Assembly: GCA_016712105.1 (NCBI GenBank)
Contig: JADJRU010000050.1
Coordinates: 1-64,000 of the forward strand
Source of the DNA: Ahniella sp.
GTDB taxonomy: Bacteria > Pseudomonadota > Gammaproteobacteria > Xanthomonadales > Ahniellaceae
DNA: 64,000 nucleotides
Direction of reading: 5' to 3'
Positions 36,054 to 46,800 of the stretch are shown here, in pieces. The position numbers and the translations under genes were made by a program. The notes beneath the pieces are model-generated. The model saw only the letters and a program-made list of their open reading frames with translations. It was not told where the DNA came from and did no database searches. Position 1 is the first letter of the stretch. Every line of letters starts with the position of its first letter.

Positions 36054-37058
36054 ATGGTAACTATTGGTGAATGGTGGATGTGGGCCGCGTTCTTCGCGTT
36101 CGTGGTCGTGGCTGTGGTCGTGGATCTGGTCGTGCTCCGCAGTCAAGGGGCGCACAAGGTCTCGGTCAAGGAAGCGGCGATCTGGTCGCTGGTCTGGGTA
36201 GCGCTTGCCCTGGTGTTCTGCGCAGGGCTCTGGTGGTACTTGCATGCCACCGAGGGATCGGCTGTCGCGGCCACGAAGGCCAGCGAATTCCTGACCGGTT
36301 ACCTCATCGAAAAGTCATTGTCGGTCGACAACATCTTTGTCTTCCTGATGATTTTCACGTACTTCGCGGTGCCGATCGAGTTCCAGAAGCGGGTCATCAT
36401 CATCGGTGTCATCGGCGCGATCGTGCTGCGCGCGATCATGATCCTGCTTGGCGCCGTGCTGATCGCCAAATTCCACTGGATCCTCTATGTTTTCGGCCTG
36501 TTCCTGCTGGTGACCGGCGCCAAGATGCTCTGGTTCGCCGATGAAGCGCCGGACCTCGAGCAGAACCCGATCCTCAAGTGGATGCGCAAACACATGCCGC
36601 TGTCCCGCGAGTTCGACGGCGAGCGCTTCTCCGTGATGAAGGATGGCAAACGCTGGTGGACCCCGCTGTTTGTCGTGGTGGTGCTGATTGCCGTCACCGA
36701 CATCATTTTTGCGGTGGATTCGATCCCGGCGATCTTTGCCATCACGGAAGATCCGTTCATTGTCATGACCGCGAACATCTTCGCGATCCTGGGCCTGCGC
36801 GCCTTGTACTTCCTGCTGGCCGACATGAAGGAGCGGTTCCACCTGCTCACTTACGGCCTGGCGATGGTGCTGATCTTCGTTGGCACGAAGATGATGATCG
36901 TCGAATGGTTCAAGATCCCGGCGTTTGTTTCGCTCGGCATCGTGGTGTCGATCCTGGTCACTAGCATCGTCATTTCGATGATGTCGCCGCCGAAAGTCAT
37001 GGCTCCGGCTGCCGACAGGGGGCCTGAATCCGACGGGCCTCGCTCCGGCGACGCTTGA
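36054..37058 (+). CDS. TerC/Alx-family membrane protein
   Basis: A 334-residue integral membrane protein with nine or so helices; start ATG 36054 behind GAGGAG. Family marks: LTGYLIEKSLSVDNIFVFLMIF near 80-100 and VVVLIAVTDIIFAVDSIPAIFAIT near 215-240, each bearing the acidic residues of the metal-binding site. Homologues (Alx in E. coli, MeeY/MeeF) handle Mn2+ export; older names link TerC to tellurite resistance. The preceding riboswitch favours manganese. Confidence 0.93.
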   Translation: MVTIGEWWMWAAFFAFVVVAVVVDLVVLRSQGAHKVSVKEAAIWSLVWVALALVFCAGLWWYLHATEGSAVAATKASEFLTGYLIEKSLSVDNIFVFLMIFTYFAVPIEFQKRVIIIGVIGAIVLRAIMILLGAVLIAKFHWILYVFGLFLLVTGAKMLWFADEAPDLEQNPILKWMRKHMPLSREFDGERFSVMKDGKRWWTPLFVVVVLIAVTDIIFAVDSIPAIFAITEDPFIVMTANIFAILGLRALYFLLADMKERFHLLTYGLAMVLIFVGTKMMIVEWFKIPAFVSLGIVVSILVTSIVISMMSPPKVMAPAADRGPESDGPRSGDA

Positions 37059-37097
37059 AATCGACCATTTGGCGTCCATATGGAACTTTCGAGCGCT

Positions 37098-37124
37098 TTA
37101 GCACTCAAAGTTCCCGAGTGCTAA
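37098..37124 (+). promoter_or_regulatory. CIRCE operator (HrcA-binding site) upstream of rpoH
   Basis: A perfect consensus CIRCE: TTAGCACTC-N9-GAGTGCTAA, ending 23 bp before the rpoH start. A possible promoter TTGAAA (37055-37060) / TATGGA (37079-37084) lies just upstream, placing the operator at or behind +1, where the HrcA repressor normally binds. HrcA itself is not encoded in this window. Confidence 0.93.
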
Positions 37125-37147
37125 ACTTGATCCCTGAGGAGGGCAAG

Positions 37148-38023
<876 letters not shown>

Positions 38024-38042
38024 TCCATACCTGTCACCCGTC

Positions 38043-38070
38043 GACAAGGCCCGCTTGCGCGGGCCTTGTC
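38043..38070 (+). terminator. Hairpin terminator after rpoH
   Basis: GACAAGGCCCGC-TTGC-GCGGGCCTTGTC is a perfect 12-bp stem 19 bp after the rpoH stop. The T-run behind it is weak. Confidence 0.75.
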
Positions 38071-38096
38071 GTCTGTAAAGCCCGGAACCCGACACC

Positions 38097-38399
38097 ATGC
38101 CGATCTACGAATTCCAATGTGCTTCCTGTGGTGCCGTGTTCGACCGGTTGCAGAAACTCTCCGATACCGACCCGACCGATTGCCCGGACTGCGACAAACC
38201 GCAGATCTCGCGCCGTCTGACCGCGCCTTCGTTCCGCCTGGCTGGCAGCGGCTGGTACGAGACCGATTTCAAGAAAGACGGCGACAAGAAGCGCAATCTG
38301 GCGGGTGACGGCGAGTCGGCCAAAGCCCCGGCAGCGAGCGAACCAGCCAAGTCCGAGCCGGCCGCAGCGCCCGCTCCGGCAGCCAAGCCGGCCGAATAG
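38097..38399 (+). CDS. FmdB-family zinc-ribbon protein
   Basis: A 100-residue protein with the FmdB ribbon MPIYEFQCASCGAVFDRLQKLSD and a second pair in CPDCDKP, then FRLAGSGWYETDFK and an Ala/Pro/Lys-rich tail. FmdB proteins are small putative regulators found across bacteria; the molecular role is not established. Start ATG 38097. Confidence 0.88.
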   Translation: MPIYEFQCASCGAVFDRLQKLSDTDPTDCPDCDKPQISRRLTAPSFRLAGSGWYETDFKKDGDKKRNLAGDGESAKAPAASEPAKSEPAAAPAPAAKPAE

Positions 38400-38434
38400 C
38401 GCCCCGATCCATCTCCCGGGCACGGCCCCTCAAA

Positions 38435-38527
38435 CCGTCATTCCCGCGCAAGCGGGAATCCACTCGTTGCGACCAGGTCTGGGTCGTGTGGCACCCGAGT
38501 GGATTCCCGCTTGCGCGGGAATGACGG
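38435..38527. repeat. REPIN: perfect 32-bp inverted repeat around a 29-bp centre
   Basis: Left arm 38435-38466 starts CCGTCATTCCCGCGCAAGCG; right arm 38496-38527 is its exact reverse complement. Each arm has its own CCCGC-GCAA-GCGGG hairpin. It shares ACTCGTTGCGAC with the 1.7-2.5 kb array. A degraded second copy, with its preceding CACGGCCCCTCAAACCGTCA word duplicated, lies at 38597-38662. Confidence 0.88.
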
Positions 38528-38662
38528 ACTTTGGGGTGTGGCACGAGCGTTCTGAGCCCGGTTTCGCCGGCCCGACCGCTCGTCAGTCCCGCGCACGGCC
38601 CCTCAAACCGTCATTCGCGCAAGCGGGAAACGCGGTGGGGATTCCGCTTGCCGGAATGACGG

Positions 38663-38865
38663 ACTTTGGTGTGTGCCACGAGCATTCAGAAGCCCGTTTT
38701 CGCGGGCGAGCAGGCGAAGCACAAATTGCCTGGCAACAGGTTTCCTTCGGGTTTGGCTGCCCAACCCTGTCCTTTTGCGGGCCATTCAAACGCCCGGGGT
38801 GTTGGCGTTCATGTCCAGACACTAGAATTTGCGACCTTTTTTCGCTTTTCGTCCGGGAATCCACC
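38663..38865. other. Leader of the NAD-GDH gene, no gene seen
   Basis: About 200 bp after the REP copies. Open frames run through it, but their residues come from repeat DNA. No clear promoter or terminator is seen. Confidence 0.4.
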
Positions 38866-41800
38866 ATGTCCGATGCCGCCCATGCCCAAGCCATCCTCGA
38901 CGTGCTCAAGGCAAAACTGCCGGGGCCACGTTTCAAGAACGCCGAATCGTTCGCACGGCTGTTCCTGAAGCGCGTTTTCAAGGAAGACTTGCTGGCGCGT
39001 AATGCCGACAGTTGGGCAGCGCTGCTGACCGGCCTGGTCGAATTCGCGCAGGTGCGCAAGCCGGAATCGGCGAATGTCCGTGTGTTCAATCCGACCAAGG
39101 ACGAGTGCGGCTGGGATACCACGCACACGGTGATCCAGGTCGCGGTGGAAGACATGCCGTTCCTCGTTGATTCGGTCGGGATGGCCATCAACGCCTGCGA
39201 CAACTTTGTCCATGCAGTGGTTCATCCGGTCCTCGCGGTGAATCGTGATGCCGGCGGACATTTGCTGGGTATGCACGAGGAGGGCGCGGAAGGCGCCGCT
39301 GGCAAACTCGAATCGATCATGCATTTTGAAGTCGACCGTCGCGCCGAGCCGGAAGTACTGGAGCGATTGCAGCAATCGATCAAGGAAAGCCTGGATGCGG
39401 TGCGCGCGTCAGTCCGTGATTGGTCGGCGATGCAGGCCCGGTTGCTCGCTATCTCCGACGAGATGAAGGATCGCAAGCTGCCGATCGACCAGAACGGTCG
39501 TGAGGAACTTGAGGCATTCCTGCGTTGGGTGGCGAACGACCATTTCACGTGCCTTGGTTACCGCGAGTACGAGACCTACACCGAGGGCAAGGAAGATTTC
39601 CTCCGTGTCGTCGAGGGCACAGGCCTTGGCATCCTGCGTCTGCCGGAAGGCAAGATGCGGCCGCTCAAGAGCCTGGCCGCGCGTGATGTGCCGCGCGCCG
39701 AAGCGCAAAAAGTCGTCATCCTCACCAAGACGAATGCGCGATCGTCGGTGCATCGCCCGGGCTATATGGATTACATCGGCATCCTGCGATTCGACGAGTC
39801 CGGCAGGGCGATTGGCGAAGAGCGTTTCCTGGGCTTGTTCACGTCGTCGGCCTACATGGCGCGCCCCTGGGATATCCCGCTGGTCCGCATGAAACACAGC
39901 CAGGTCATGCAGGACTCTGGTTTGAAGCCGCAGGGCCACAGTGGCAAGGCACTCCGCCACATCCTGGAAACCCTGCCGCGCGATGAACTGCTGCAAGCCA
40001 GCACTCAAGAACTGTTCGACACCGCGATGAGCGTGCTTGCGCTTGCCGAACGTTCGCGTGTGCGCGTGTTCGTGCGCCGCGACATCTACGGCCGGTTCTT
40101 CTCCTGTCTCGTGTACTTGCCGCGCGACCGCTTCAACCAGGACGTGCGCGATCGAATCGAAGCCGCCATGAAGCGGGCGTTTGCCGGTGAGCGTGTCGAC
40201 TCAACGGCGCATGTCGGTGACGAAGCGCTTGCGCGCCTGCACCTGATCATCCGGCCGAAGAACGGTGAACATCCCGATGTGGATGTCGCCGAACTGGAAA
40301 CGAAGATCACGGCGATCGTTCGCAATTGGTACGACGATCTGCGCGATGCGCTCGTGCAAAAGCACGGCGAAGAAAAGGGCTTGAAGCTCGCCACCAAGTA
40401 CGGCAAGGCCCTGCCGGCCGGTTACATCGAAGAATCGACGCCGTCGGTGGCTGCAACCGATGTCGAGATCGCCGCCTCGCTGAAGGGTGTGGACGACATC
40501 CGCCTCAGCCTGACGCGTGCGCGCCGCAAGAACGACCACGCGCTGCGCTTCAAGCTGTTCCGGTATGGCAGCCCGATTGCGTTGTCGGAAGCCTTGCCGA
40601 TGATGGAGAACATGGGCCTGCGTGTGCTCAGCGAACATCCGTACCAGATGAATCTGGGCAACGACTCGCGCATCTTCATCCAGGATTTCGAAGTGCAGCC
40701 CGCCGCCGGCATGGTTGACGCGGAAGCCATTCGCGAGTCGTTCCAGTCTGCGTTCGAGCGTATCTGGCGCGGTGATGCCGAAAGTGATGCGTTCAATCGC
40801 CTGATCCTGTCGGCAGGCCTCGATTGGCGCCAGGTGTCGATGTTGCGCGGCTACTGCAAGTACCTGTTGCAGACCGGCGTGCCGTTCTCGCAGTCCTACA
40901 TGGAAGAGGCGCTGAATCGGTATCCGATGATTGCGCGCTTGCTCGTCGAGTTGTTCGAAGCGAAATTCGACCCGGCCCGCGAGAACGCCAGCAAGCAGGC
41001 GCAGGACCAATCGCGCAAGCGACTGGCACGGGATCTGGAAATGGTCATGCCGGAAGACATGGCCAAGGCGAATGCCGCGGAAGCGGTCCTGGCAGCTCGC
41101 CAGGATGCCCGCAGCACGCAGATGGATGCCGTCAACCGCCTGTTGCGACTGGCGCTTGATCGGGTGCAGAGCCTCGATGACGACCGTATCCTGCGCAGCT
41201 TCATCACCGTGATCCAGGCGACCCTGCGCACGAGCTTTTTCCAGCTCGTCGGCGGCCGTCAGAAGGATTACCTCAGCTTTAAGTTCGATCCGGCGCGGAT
41301 TCCGGAATTGCCGAAACCGCGTCCGTATCGCGAAATCTTCGTCTACGGTCCGCGAGTCGAGGGTGTGCACCTGCGCTTCGGCCCGGTTGCCCGCGGTGGT
41401 CTGCGCTGGTCCGACCGGCGCGAGGATTTCCGCACCGAAATGCTCGGCCTCGTCAAGGCGCAGATGGTCAAGAACACCGTCATCGTGCCGGTGGGTGCGA
41501 AGGGCGGTTTCTTCGTCAAGAAGCCACCGATCGGTGGTGATCGTGATGCCCAGCTGGCCGAAGGCATCAGCTGCTACCGCATGTTCATCAACGGCCTGCT
41601 CGACATCACCGACAACCTCGTCGAGGGTGCCGTCAAACATCCGAATGACGTCGTCCGCCATGACGCGGATGATCCCTACCTGGTGGTTGCTGCCGACAAG
41701 GGCACGGCCACGTTCTCGGATATCGCCAACTCAGTCTCCGAAGAACATGGTTTCTGGCTCGGCGATGCGTTCGCTTCGGGTGGATCGGTCGGTTACGACC

Positions 41801-43800
41801 ACAAGGGCATGGGCATCACCGCCAAGGGTGGCTGGGAATCGGTCAAGCGCCACTTCCGTGCGCTCGGCCGTGACAGCCAAAGCCAGGACTTCACCTGTGT
41901 CGGTGTCGGCGATATGTCCGGCGACGTGTTCGGCAACGGCATGTTGTTGTCCCGCCATATCCGCCTGCTGGCGGCATTCGACCATCGCCATATCTTCCTG
42001 GATCCGAATCCGGAGGCGGAAGCGTCGTTCATCGAACGTGAGCGCTTGTTCGCGGTTCCGCGTTCGAGCTGGGAGGACTACAACAAGGCGCTGATCAGTG
42101 CCGGCGGTGGGGTCTATCCGCGCGCTGCGAAACAGATCCCGGTCTCCCCTGAAGTTCGCGCCGCTCTCGGAATCGCCGAGAATGTCGAGCAGATGGCGCC
42201 GAACGATCTGATGAACGCCATCCTCAAGGCACCGGTCGATCTGCTGTGGAATGGCGGTATCGGTACCTACGTGAAATCAACGGCCGAATCCCATGCCGAT
42301 TGTGGTGATCGCGCGAACAACGGTTTGCGCATCAACGGGCGTGAGCTGCGCGCGAAGATCGTCGGCGAAGGCGGCAATCTCGGCATGACCCAGAAGGGTC
42401 GCATCGAGGCTGCGCTGAACGGCACGCTGCTGAATACCGACTTCATCGACAACTCGGCCGGCGTCGATACCTCCGACCACGAAGTCAACATCAAGATCCT
42501 GCTGAACGATGTGCTCGCGCACAACGAGCTGACCGTGCCGGCGCGCAACATTTTGCTGGCCGAGATGACCGACGAAGTCGGACAGTTGGTCCTGCGCGAC
42601 AACTATCTGCAGAATCAGGCGATCAGCCTGATGGAGCGCATGAGCGTTTCGCGACTTGGTTCCAAGCAGCACTTCATCCGTACGCTGGAATCGCAGGGTC
42701 TGCTCGATCGTGCCCTCGAATACTTGCCGTCCGATGCCGAATTTGCCGAGCGCAAGGCGCGTGGCCTGGGTCTGACGCGGCCGGAACTCAGCATCCTGCT
42801 GAGTTATTCGAAGATCGTGCTGTTCAATCAATTGCTCGAATCCGACGTGCCCGACGACGCCTACCTGGGTCGCGAGCTGGTGCGGTATTTCCCGAAGCCG
42901 CTGCAGGAGCGATACAAGCCGCACATGGAGCGTCATCGCCTGCGCAGCGAAATCATCGCGACGGCCGTGACGAATTCGATGGTCAACCGCATGGGCGCGA
43001 CGTTTGTCATGCGCATGCAGGAAGACACCGGTGAAACACCGGCACAGATCGCCAAGGCATACACGATTGCCCGTGAAGTGCTCGATGCCCGATCACTCTG
43101 GGCGGCGATCGAAGCACTCGATGGCAAGGTTCATGGGGATCAGCAGATCGACGCCATGCTGCGGATCTGGAATCTGATGCGTGCACTGACGCGATGGCTG
43201 CTCAACTTGCCGGGCGAGCGGCTCGACATTGCCCAGGCAGTGGCGAAGTACGGCCCCGGATTCCGTGCCCTGCGGGAAAATCTTGCGGCCGTGATGAGCG
43301 AATCGGACCGAGCCGCCGCTCGTACCGACCGGGAGCGTTGGGTCAAGGCCGGTTTCAACAGCGAACTTGCCGATCAACTCAGCGGCCTCAACGCGCTGGC
43401 TTCGGCGTTGGACATCATTGAAGTCGGACATGAGCGCAAGCTTGCCGTCGAGGCGGTGGCGCAGGTCTACTACGGTCTCGGCGAGGCCCTGTCGCTGCGC
43501 TGGCTGATGCAGAAGATCGAGGAGCTGCCGGTGGATGGTCGCTGGCATGCGCATGCCCGTGGCGTGTTGCGCGACGAACTGTTCGCACAACAACGTGCTT
43601 TGGCGGCGCAGGTGCTGGAACGTGGACAGGGCGACGGCAACGAACGTGTGGCCGCTTTCCTCAAGCGCGAAGATCCGGCACTCAAGTTCACGCTCACGAT
43701 GTTTGCCGACATGCGCACGCAGGTGAACATGGATTATCCAACCGTGTCGGTGGCCGTGCGCCGCCTGGCGCAGTTGGCGCAGGCAGGCGCTCGCTCCTGA
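38866..43800 (+). CDS. gdhB: NAD-specific glutamate dehydrogenase, large type
   Basis: A 1644-residue enzyme of the ~180-kDa GDH class, which deaminates glutamate to 2-oxoglutarate with NAD+. The N-terminal third has ACT-like regulatory segments (HTVIQVAVEDMPFLVDSVGMAIN). The catalytic core, about 820-1250, includes RFGPVARGGLRWSDRREDFRTE, VPVGAKGGFFVKK and GVGDMSGDVFGNGM. The ATG at 38866 is chosen because upstream in-frame residues derive from REP repeats; it matches the family start (MSDAAHAQAILDVLK). Intact across almost 5 kb. Single-gene transcription, with a hairpin behind. Confidence 0.95.
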   Translation: MSDAAHAQAILDVLKAKLPGPRFKNAESFARLFLKRVFKEDLLARNADSWAALLTGLVEFAQVRKPESANVRVFNPTKDECGWDTTHTVIQVAVEDMPFLVDSVGMAINACDNFVHAVVHPVLAVNRDAGGHLLGMHEEGAEGAAGKLESIMHFEVDRRAEPEVLERLQQSIKESLDAVRASVRDWSAMQARLLAISDEMKDRKLPIDQNGREELEAFLRWVANDHFTCLGYREYETYTEGKEDFLRVVEGTGLGILRLPEGKMRPLKSLAARDVPRAEAQKVVILTKTNARSSVHRPGYMDYIGILRFDESGRAIGEERFLGLFTSSAYMARPWDIPLVRMKHSQVMQDSGLKPQGHSGKALRHILETLPRDELLQASTQELFDTAMSVLALAERSRVRVFVRRDIYGRFFSCLVYLPRDRFNQDVRDRIEAAMKRAFAGERVDSTAHVGDEALARLHLIIRPKNGEHPDVDVAELETKITAIVRNWYDDLRDALVQKHGEEKGLKLATKYGKALPAGYIEESTPSVAATDVEIAASLKGVDDIRLSLTRARRKNDHALRFKLFRYGSPIALSEALPMMENMGLRVLSEHPYQMNLGNDSRIFIQDFEVQPAAGMVDAEAIRESFQSAFERIWRGDAESDAFNRLILSAGLDWRQVSMLRGYCKYLLQTGVPFSQSYMEEALNRYPMIARLLVELFEAKFDPARENASKQAQDQSRKRLARDLEMVMPEDMAKANAAEAVLAARQDARSTQMDAVNRLLRLALDRVQSLDDDRILRSFITVIQATLRTSFFQLVGGRQKDYLSFKFDPARIPELPKPRPYREIFVYGPRVEGVHLRFGPVARGGLRWSDRREDFRTEMLGLVKAQMVKNTVIVPVGAKGGFFVKKPPIGGDRDAQLAEGISCYRMFINGLLDITDNLVEGAVKHPNDVVRHDADDPYLVVAADKGTATFSDIANSVSEEHGFWLGDAFASGGSVGYDHKGMGITAKGGWESVKRHFRALGRDSQSQDFTCVGVGDMSGDVFGNGMLLSRHIRLLAAFDHRHIFLDPNPEAEASFIERERLFAVPRSSWEDYNKALISAGGGVYPRAAKQIPVSPEVRAALGIAENVEQMAPNDLMNAILKAPVDLLWNGGIGTYVKSTAESHADCGDRANNGLRINGRELRAKIVGEGGNLGMTQKGRIEAALNGTLLNTDFIDNSAGVDTSDHEVNIKILLNDVLAHNELTVPARNILLAEMTDEVGQLVLRDNYLQNQAISLMERMSVSRLGSKQHFIRTLESQGLLDRALEYLPSDAEFAERKARGLGLTRPELSILLSYSKIVLFNQLLESDVPDDAYLGRELVRYFPKPLQERYKPHMERHRLRSEIIATAVTNSMVNRMGATFVMRMQEDTGETPAQIAKAYTIAREVLDARSLWAAIEALDGKVHGDQQIDAMLRIWNLMRALTRWLLNLPGERLDIAQAVAKYGPGFRALRENLAAVMSESDRAAARTDRERWVKAGFNSELADQLSGLNALASALDIIEVGHERKLAVEAVAQVYYGLGEALSLRWLMQKIEELPVDGRWHAHARGVLRDELFAQQRALAAQVLERGQGDGNERVAAFLKREDPALKFTLTMFADMRTQVNMDYPTVSVAVRRLAQLAQAGARS

Positions 43801-43806
43801 TGTGTG

Positions 43807-43833
43807 GGCTGGGCTTCCTTCGGCAGCCCAGCC
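43807..43833. terminator. Convergent hairpin GGCTGGGCT / AGCCCAGCC
   Basis: A 9-bp stem with a 9-nt loop between gdh and the CSLREA gene, which converge on it. A near-identical hairpin lies between aceE and the DUF1428 gene at 57769-57795, so it is a repeated element used between convergent genes. Confidence 0.7.
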
Positions 43834-43859
43834 TTCAGTCCGTCCAGCCCCCGAAGCAG

Positions 43860-46800
43860 TTACTCGAAGCTGTTGGCAAACACCGTATCGGTGAGCTGCA
43901 CCGCGCAGGACGAGAACTCTGACGTTTCACCTGTGCTGCGATCGGTGGCGATTGCCGTGACATGCGCAAAGCCGGCTGGCAATACCAGCGATTTGGTGGC
44001 CACCACCGAGCCACCGGCATCGGTGCTGTGCGTCGGTGCCGAGTTGCAATTCACCCGGGCCCAGGCCATCTCCAGGGCAGGATCGCTCGGCGTAGTAGCT
44101 CACGAAATAGTTGGTGCTGGGCCGTGCGGCGAGTGTCATGCTGACTGTGCGGTTCTGGCCGTTGCTGCTGGTGATCACCAGGTCCGGCTTGTTGGTCAGG
44201 TTGTTCGCGCCGGTGTCGGCATCCAGCGCATCGTTTGCCGTGGCGCCATTGTTGCCCAGGTCAATGCCGAGCACCGTGTTAGCGTGAATCGAGTTGGGAT
44301 CAATCTCGATGCCACGGCCAGCGTTGGTCACCACCACGCCCTTTTCGTTGTGTGCAATCACGTTGCCGGTGATCAGCGTACCGAACGCGCCACCGACCTG
44401 CATGCCGTTGCCGACATTCCCGCGATCCGTCACGCCATCACGTGCCGTGCCGATCAGGTTGTTCTGGATGATCAAGCCTGCTGCCGTACCCGTGATGCCG
44501 TGCTGGCCGTTGCCCGAGATGATGTTCTGATGTTCCGGCAATGGGCCGCCAATCTCGTTGCCGGTGTCGGTTTGTTCCCCATCGAGGCTCACGCCGATCC
44601 GGTTGGCGTCGACGGTTGTGCCGTCCGGGAGAAGGCCAATGAAGTTGCCGCGAACCCGCACATTCAACGTGGCAATGTTGACGTTCGATGGTGTCGAGAT
44701 GCCCTCGTTGCCATTGCTGCCATCGTCCAGTCCCACAATCGACACACCGCGGATTTCGACATCCGAAGATTGCACCTCGAACATCGGCGGGTTGGTGCCG
44801 AGACCTGCGATTGCGGTGCCGTCGAGCACGATCTTGATGACGGCATTGTTGGGCGGGGCGACATTGCTGTTCGGTACGGCGCCGGTTTGGCTGTAGCCGT
44901 CCAGGATCATCGGTTGCGTCACCACCGGCAGCGCCGATTGTGGCGTGATCGCAAACGTCGGACCGGCCCCCGTGATGGAGAATCGGATGCGGGTCGCGTC
45001 GGCGTTGGCATTGGCGGCGATCATCGCTTCGCGCAACGAACAGTGTGCGCCGTTGCAAACGCCATCGTTGGCGTCATTGGTATTGTTGACGACCTGGTCC
45101 GGCCCGGTGACGGACTCCATCGGTGAAAGCTCGGAGGTGATGCCGGGGAGGCTGGAGGTCGCGGTGGCCGAAGCGGTCACTTTGGTGCCGAGCGTCAAGG
45201 CAGGGTTGACGGTTACCGAGAAGGACACATCACCGTTGGTGTCGGTGGTGACCGAGGTTTCGCCGACGAGTTGAGTTGCCTCGGCAAAACCTGAAGCGTT
45301 CTCTTCGGCGGCAAACAGTTCAATCCGGAAGTCTGCACTGGGGACGCTGTTCAGGCGCCCGGTGACCTGAGTGACGCCACCCGACGTGCTCGCAGAGATG
45401 ATCACTGGATGATTCTGAAGGTCATTGGGACCCGCGTCGGCATCGTCTTCATCGTTGGGGTTCGGCCCGAGCGGTGCAAGATCGATGGCCAGACCACTCA
45501 TGTCGGTAATGACGTTGCGGCTGATTTCGGCGGAGCCGCCGGATTGAATGAGAACGCCGATCTCATGGCCGGCAACAAGGTTGCGACGTGATGCCAGGCC
45601 ACCGATCTCGGCATTGCCTCCGAATACCGCGATCGCAACACCCGCGTCAACCGGAGACACCGTGCCGTTTCGTCGACGTCCAAAACTGTTCGCCTGGACG
45701 ACTACGTCGTCGCCGGAAATGATCAGATCATTGGAATTGTTCGTGAACAGGTTACGAAGGTTCAGCGTTGCACCGCCGACGCGTCCGGCATCAGCACCCG
45801 AACCGTAACCCAAGGCCGTCCCGAAACCGGAGCCCGTGTTGCCTGTGGCATCGGCGCCAATGATGTTGGCATCAAAATCGACTCCTGACGCGGATTGCAC
45901 CTGGATGCCATTGGCCGTGCCGGGACCGGCAGACCGGAAGATCGACAACCCGCGAATGCGACTGTTGTCACTGCCGGCCGCAAACTGGAACACATGTTCG
46001 GCTGCAGTCATCGCCGTGGCAGCCACCTCAATGGTGATCACACCATTGAAGCCGGTGGTCGAATTGTTGTTGGCAAAGCCTTCCTGGGTGGTGCCGTCGA
46101 TGAATACTTCACTGACGATCGGCGGCAATCCGTCTGGACCGGCATCAATGCGGTGAGGCTCGATACCCGCGATATTGAAATGGATGCGGTCTGCACCCGG
46201 CTGCGTGTTCGCGGTGACGATTGCATTCGACAGCGATCCGGCACCACTCAGGTTGGTATTGACGACGACCAATGCCGCATTGTTGAGTGATACCGCTGGA
46301 GAAAACTCGGAGGTGTCGAGGGGTACAGTGTTTCGGGTCGCTGTTGCGGAGACGAATCCACCCACGGGCAGCCCGACTGGATTCAGTGCGAAAGTGCCGA
46401 TGCCAGAAGAATTGACAGAAACCTGAACTGTCCCAAGCAGCGTCGAGCCCTGGCCGTTGCCTGAGGGGCCAGCAGACGCACTGTGGAAAACGTCGACCGA
46501 ATAGGAGGTGCCGTTGACCGGATTCGTGGACAGGGTGCCCTGAATCGTGCCGGTACCGTCCGGACTCCGCTCTGCGAGTGTGATGACCGGGTGGTTCTGA
46601 AGGCCATTCGCACCGGTATCGGCATCGTTCGCGTCATTCGGCGTAATGCCGCTGACAGGATCCGCACCCGTGAGATTGTCGATGGCAATGCCGCCGTTGC
46701 CTTGGAACAAGGTAGTTCGGATCCGGTTGCCGGTTTGGTCTGACGCGATGCGGATCCCTTTGCCGACATTGCCGAAGATTCGATTCGGTGACTGGGGTGT

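Noticed and set aside
38305..38865. N-terminal extension of the glutamate dehydrogenase
   Set aside because: The added 187 residues derive from fmdB overlap and REPIN DNA; the ATG at 38866 matches the family start.
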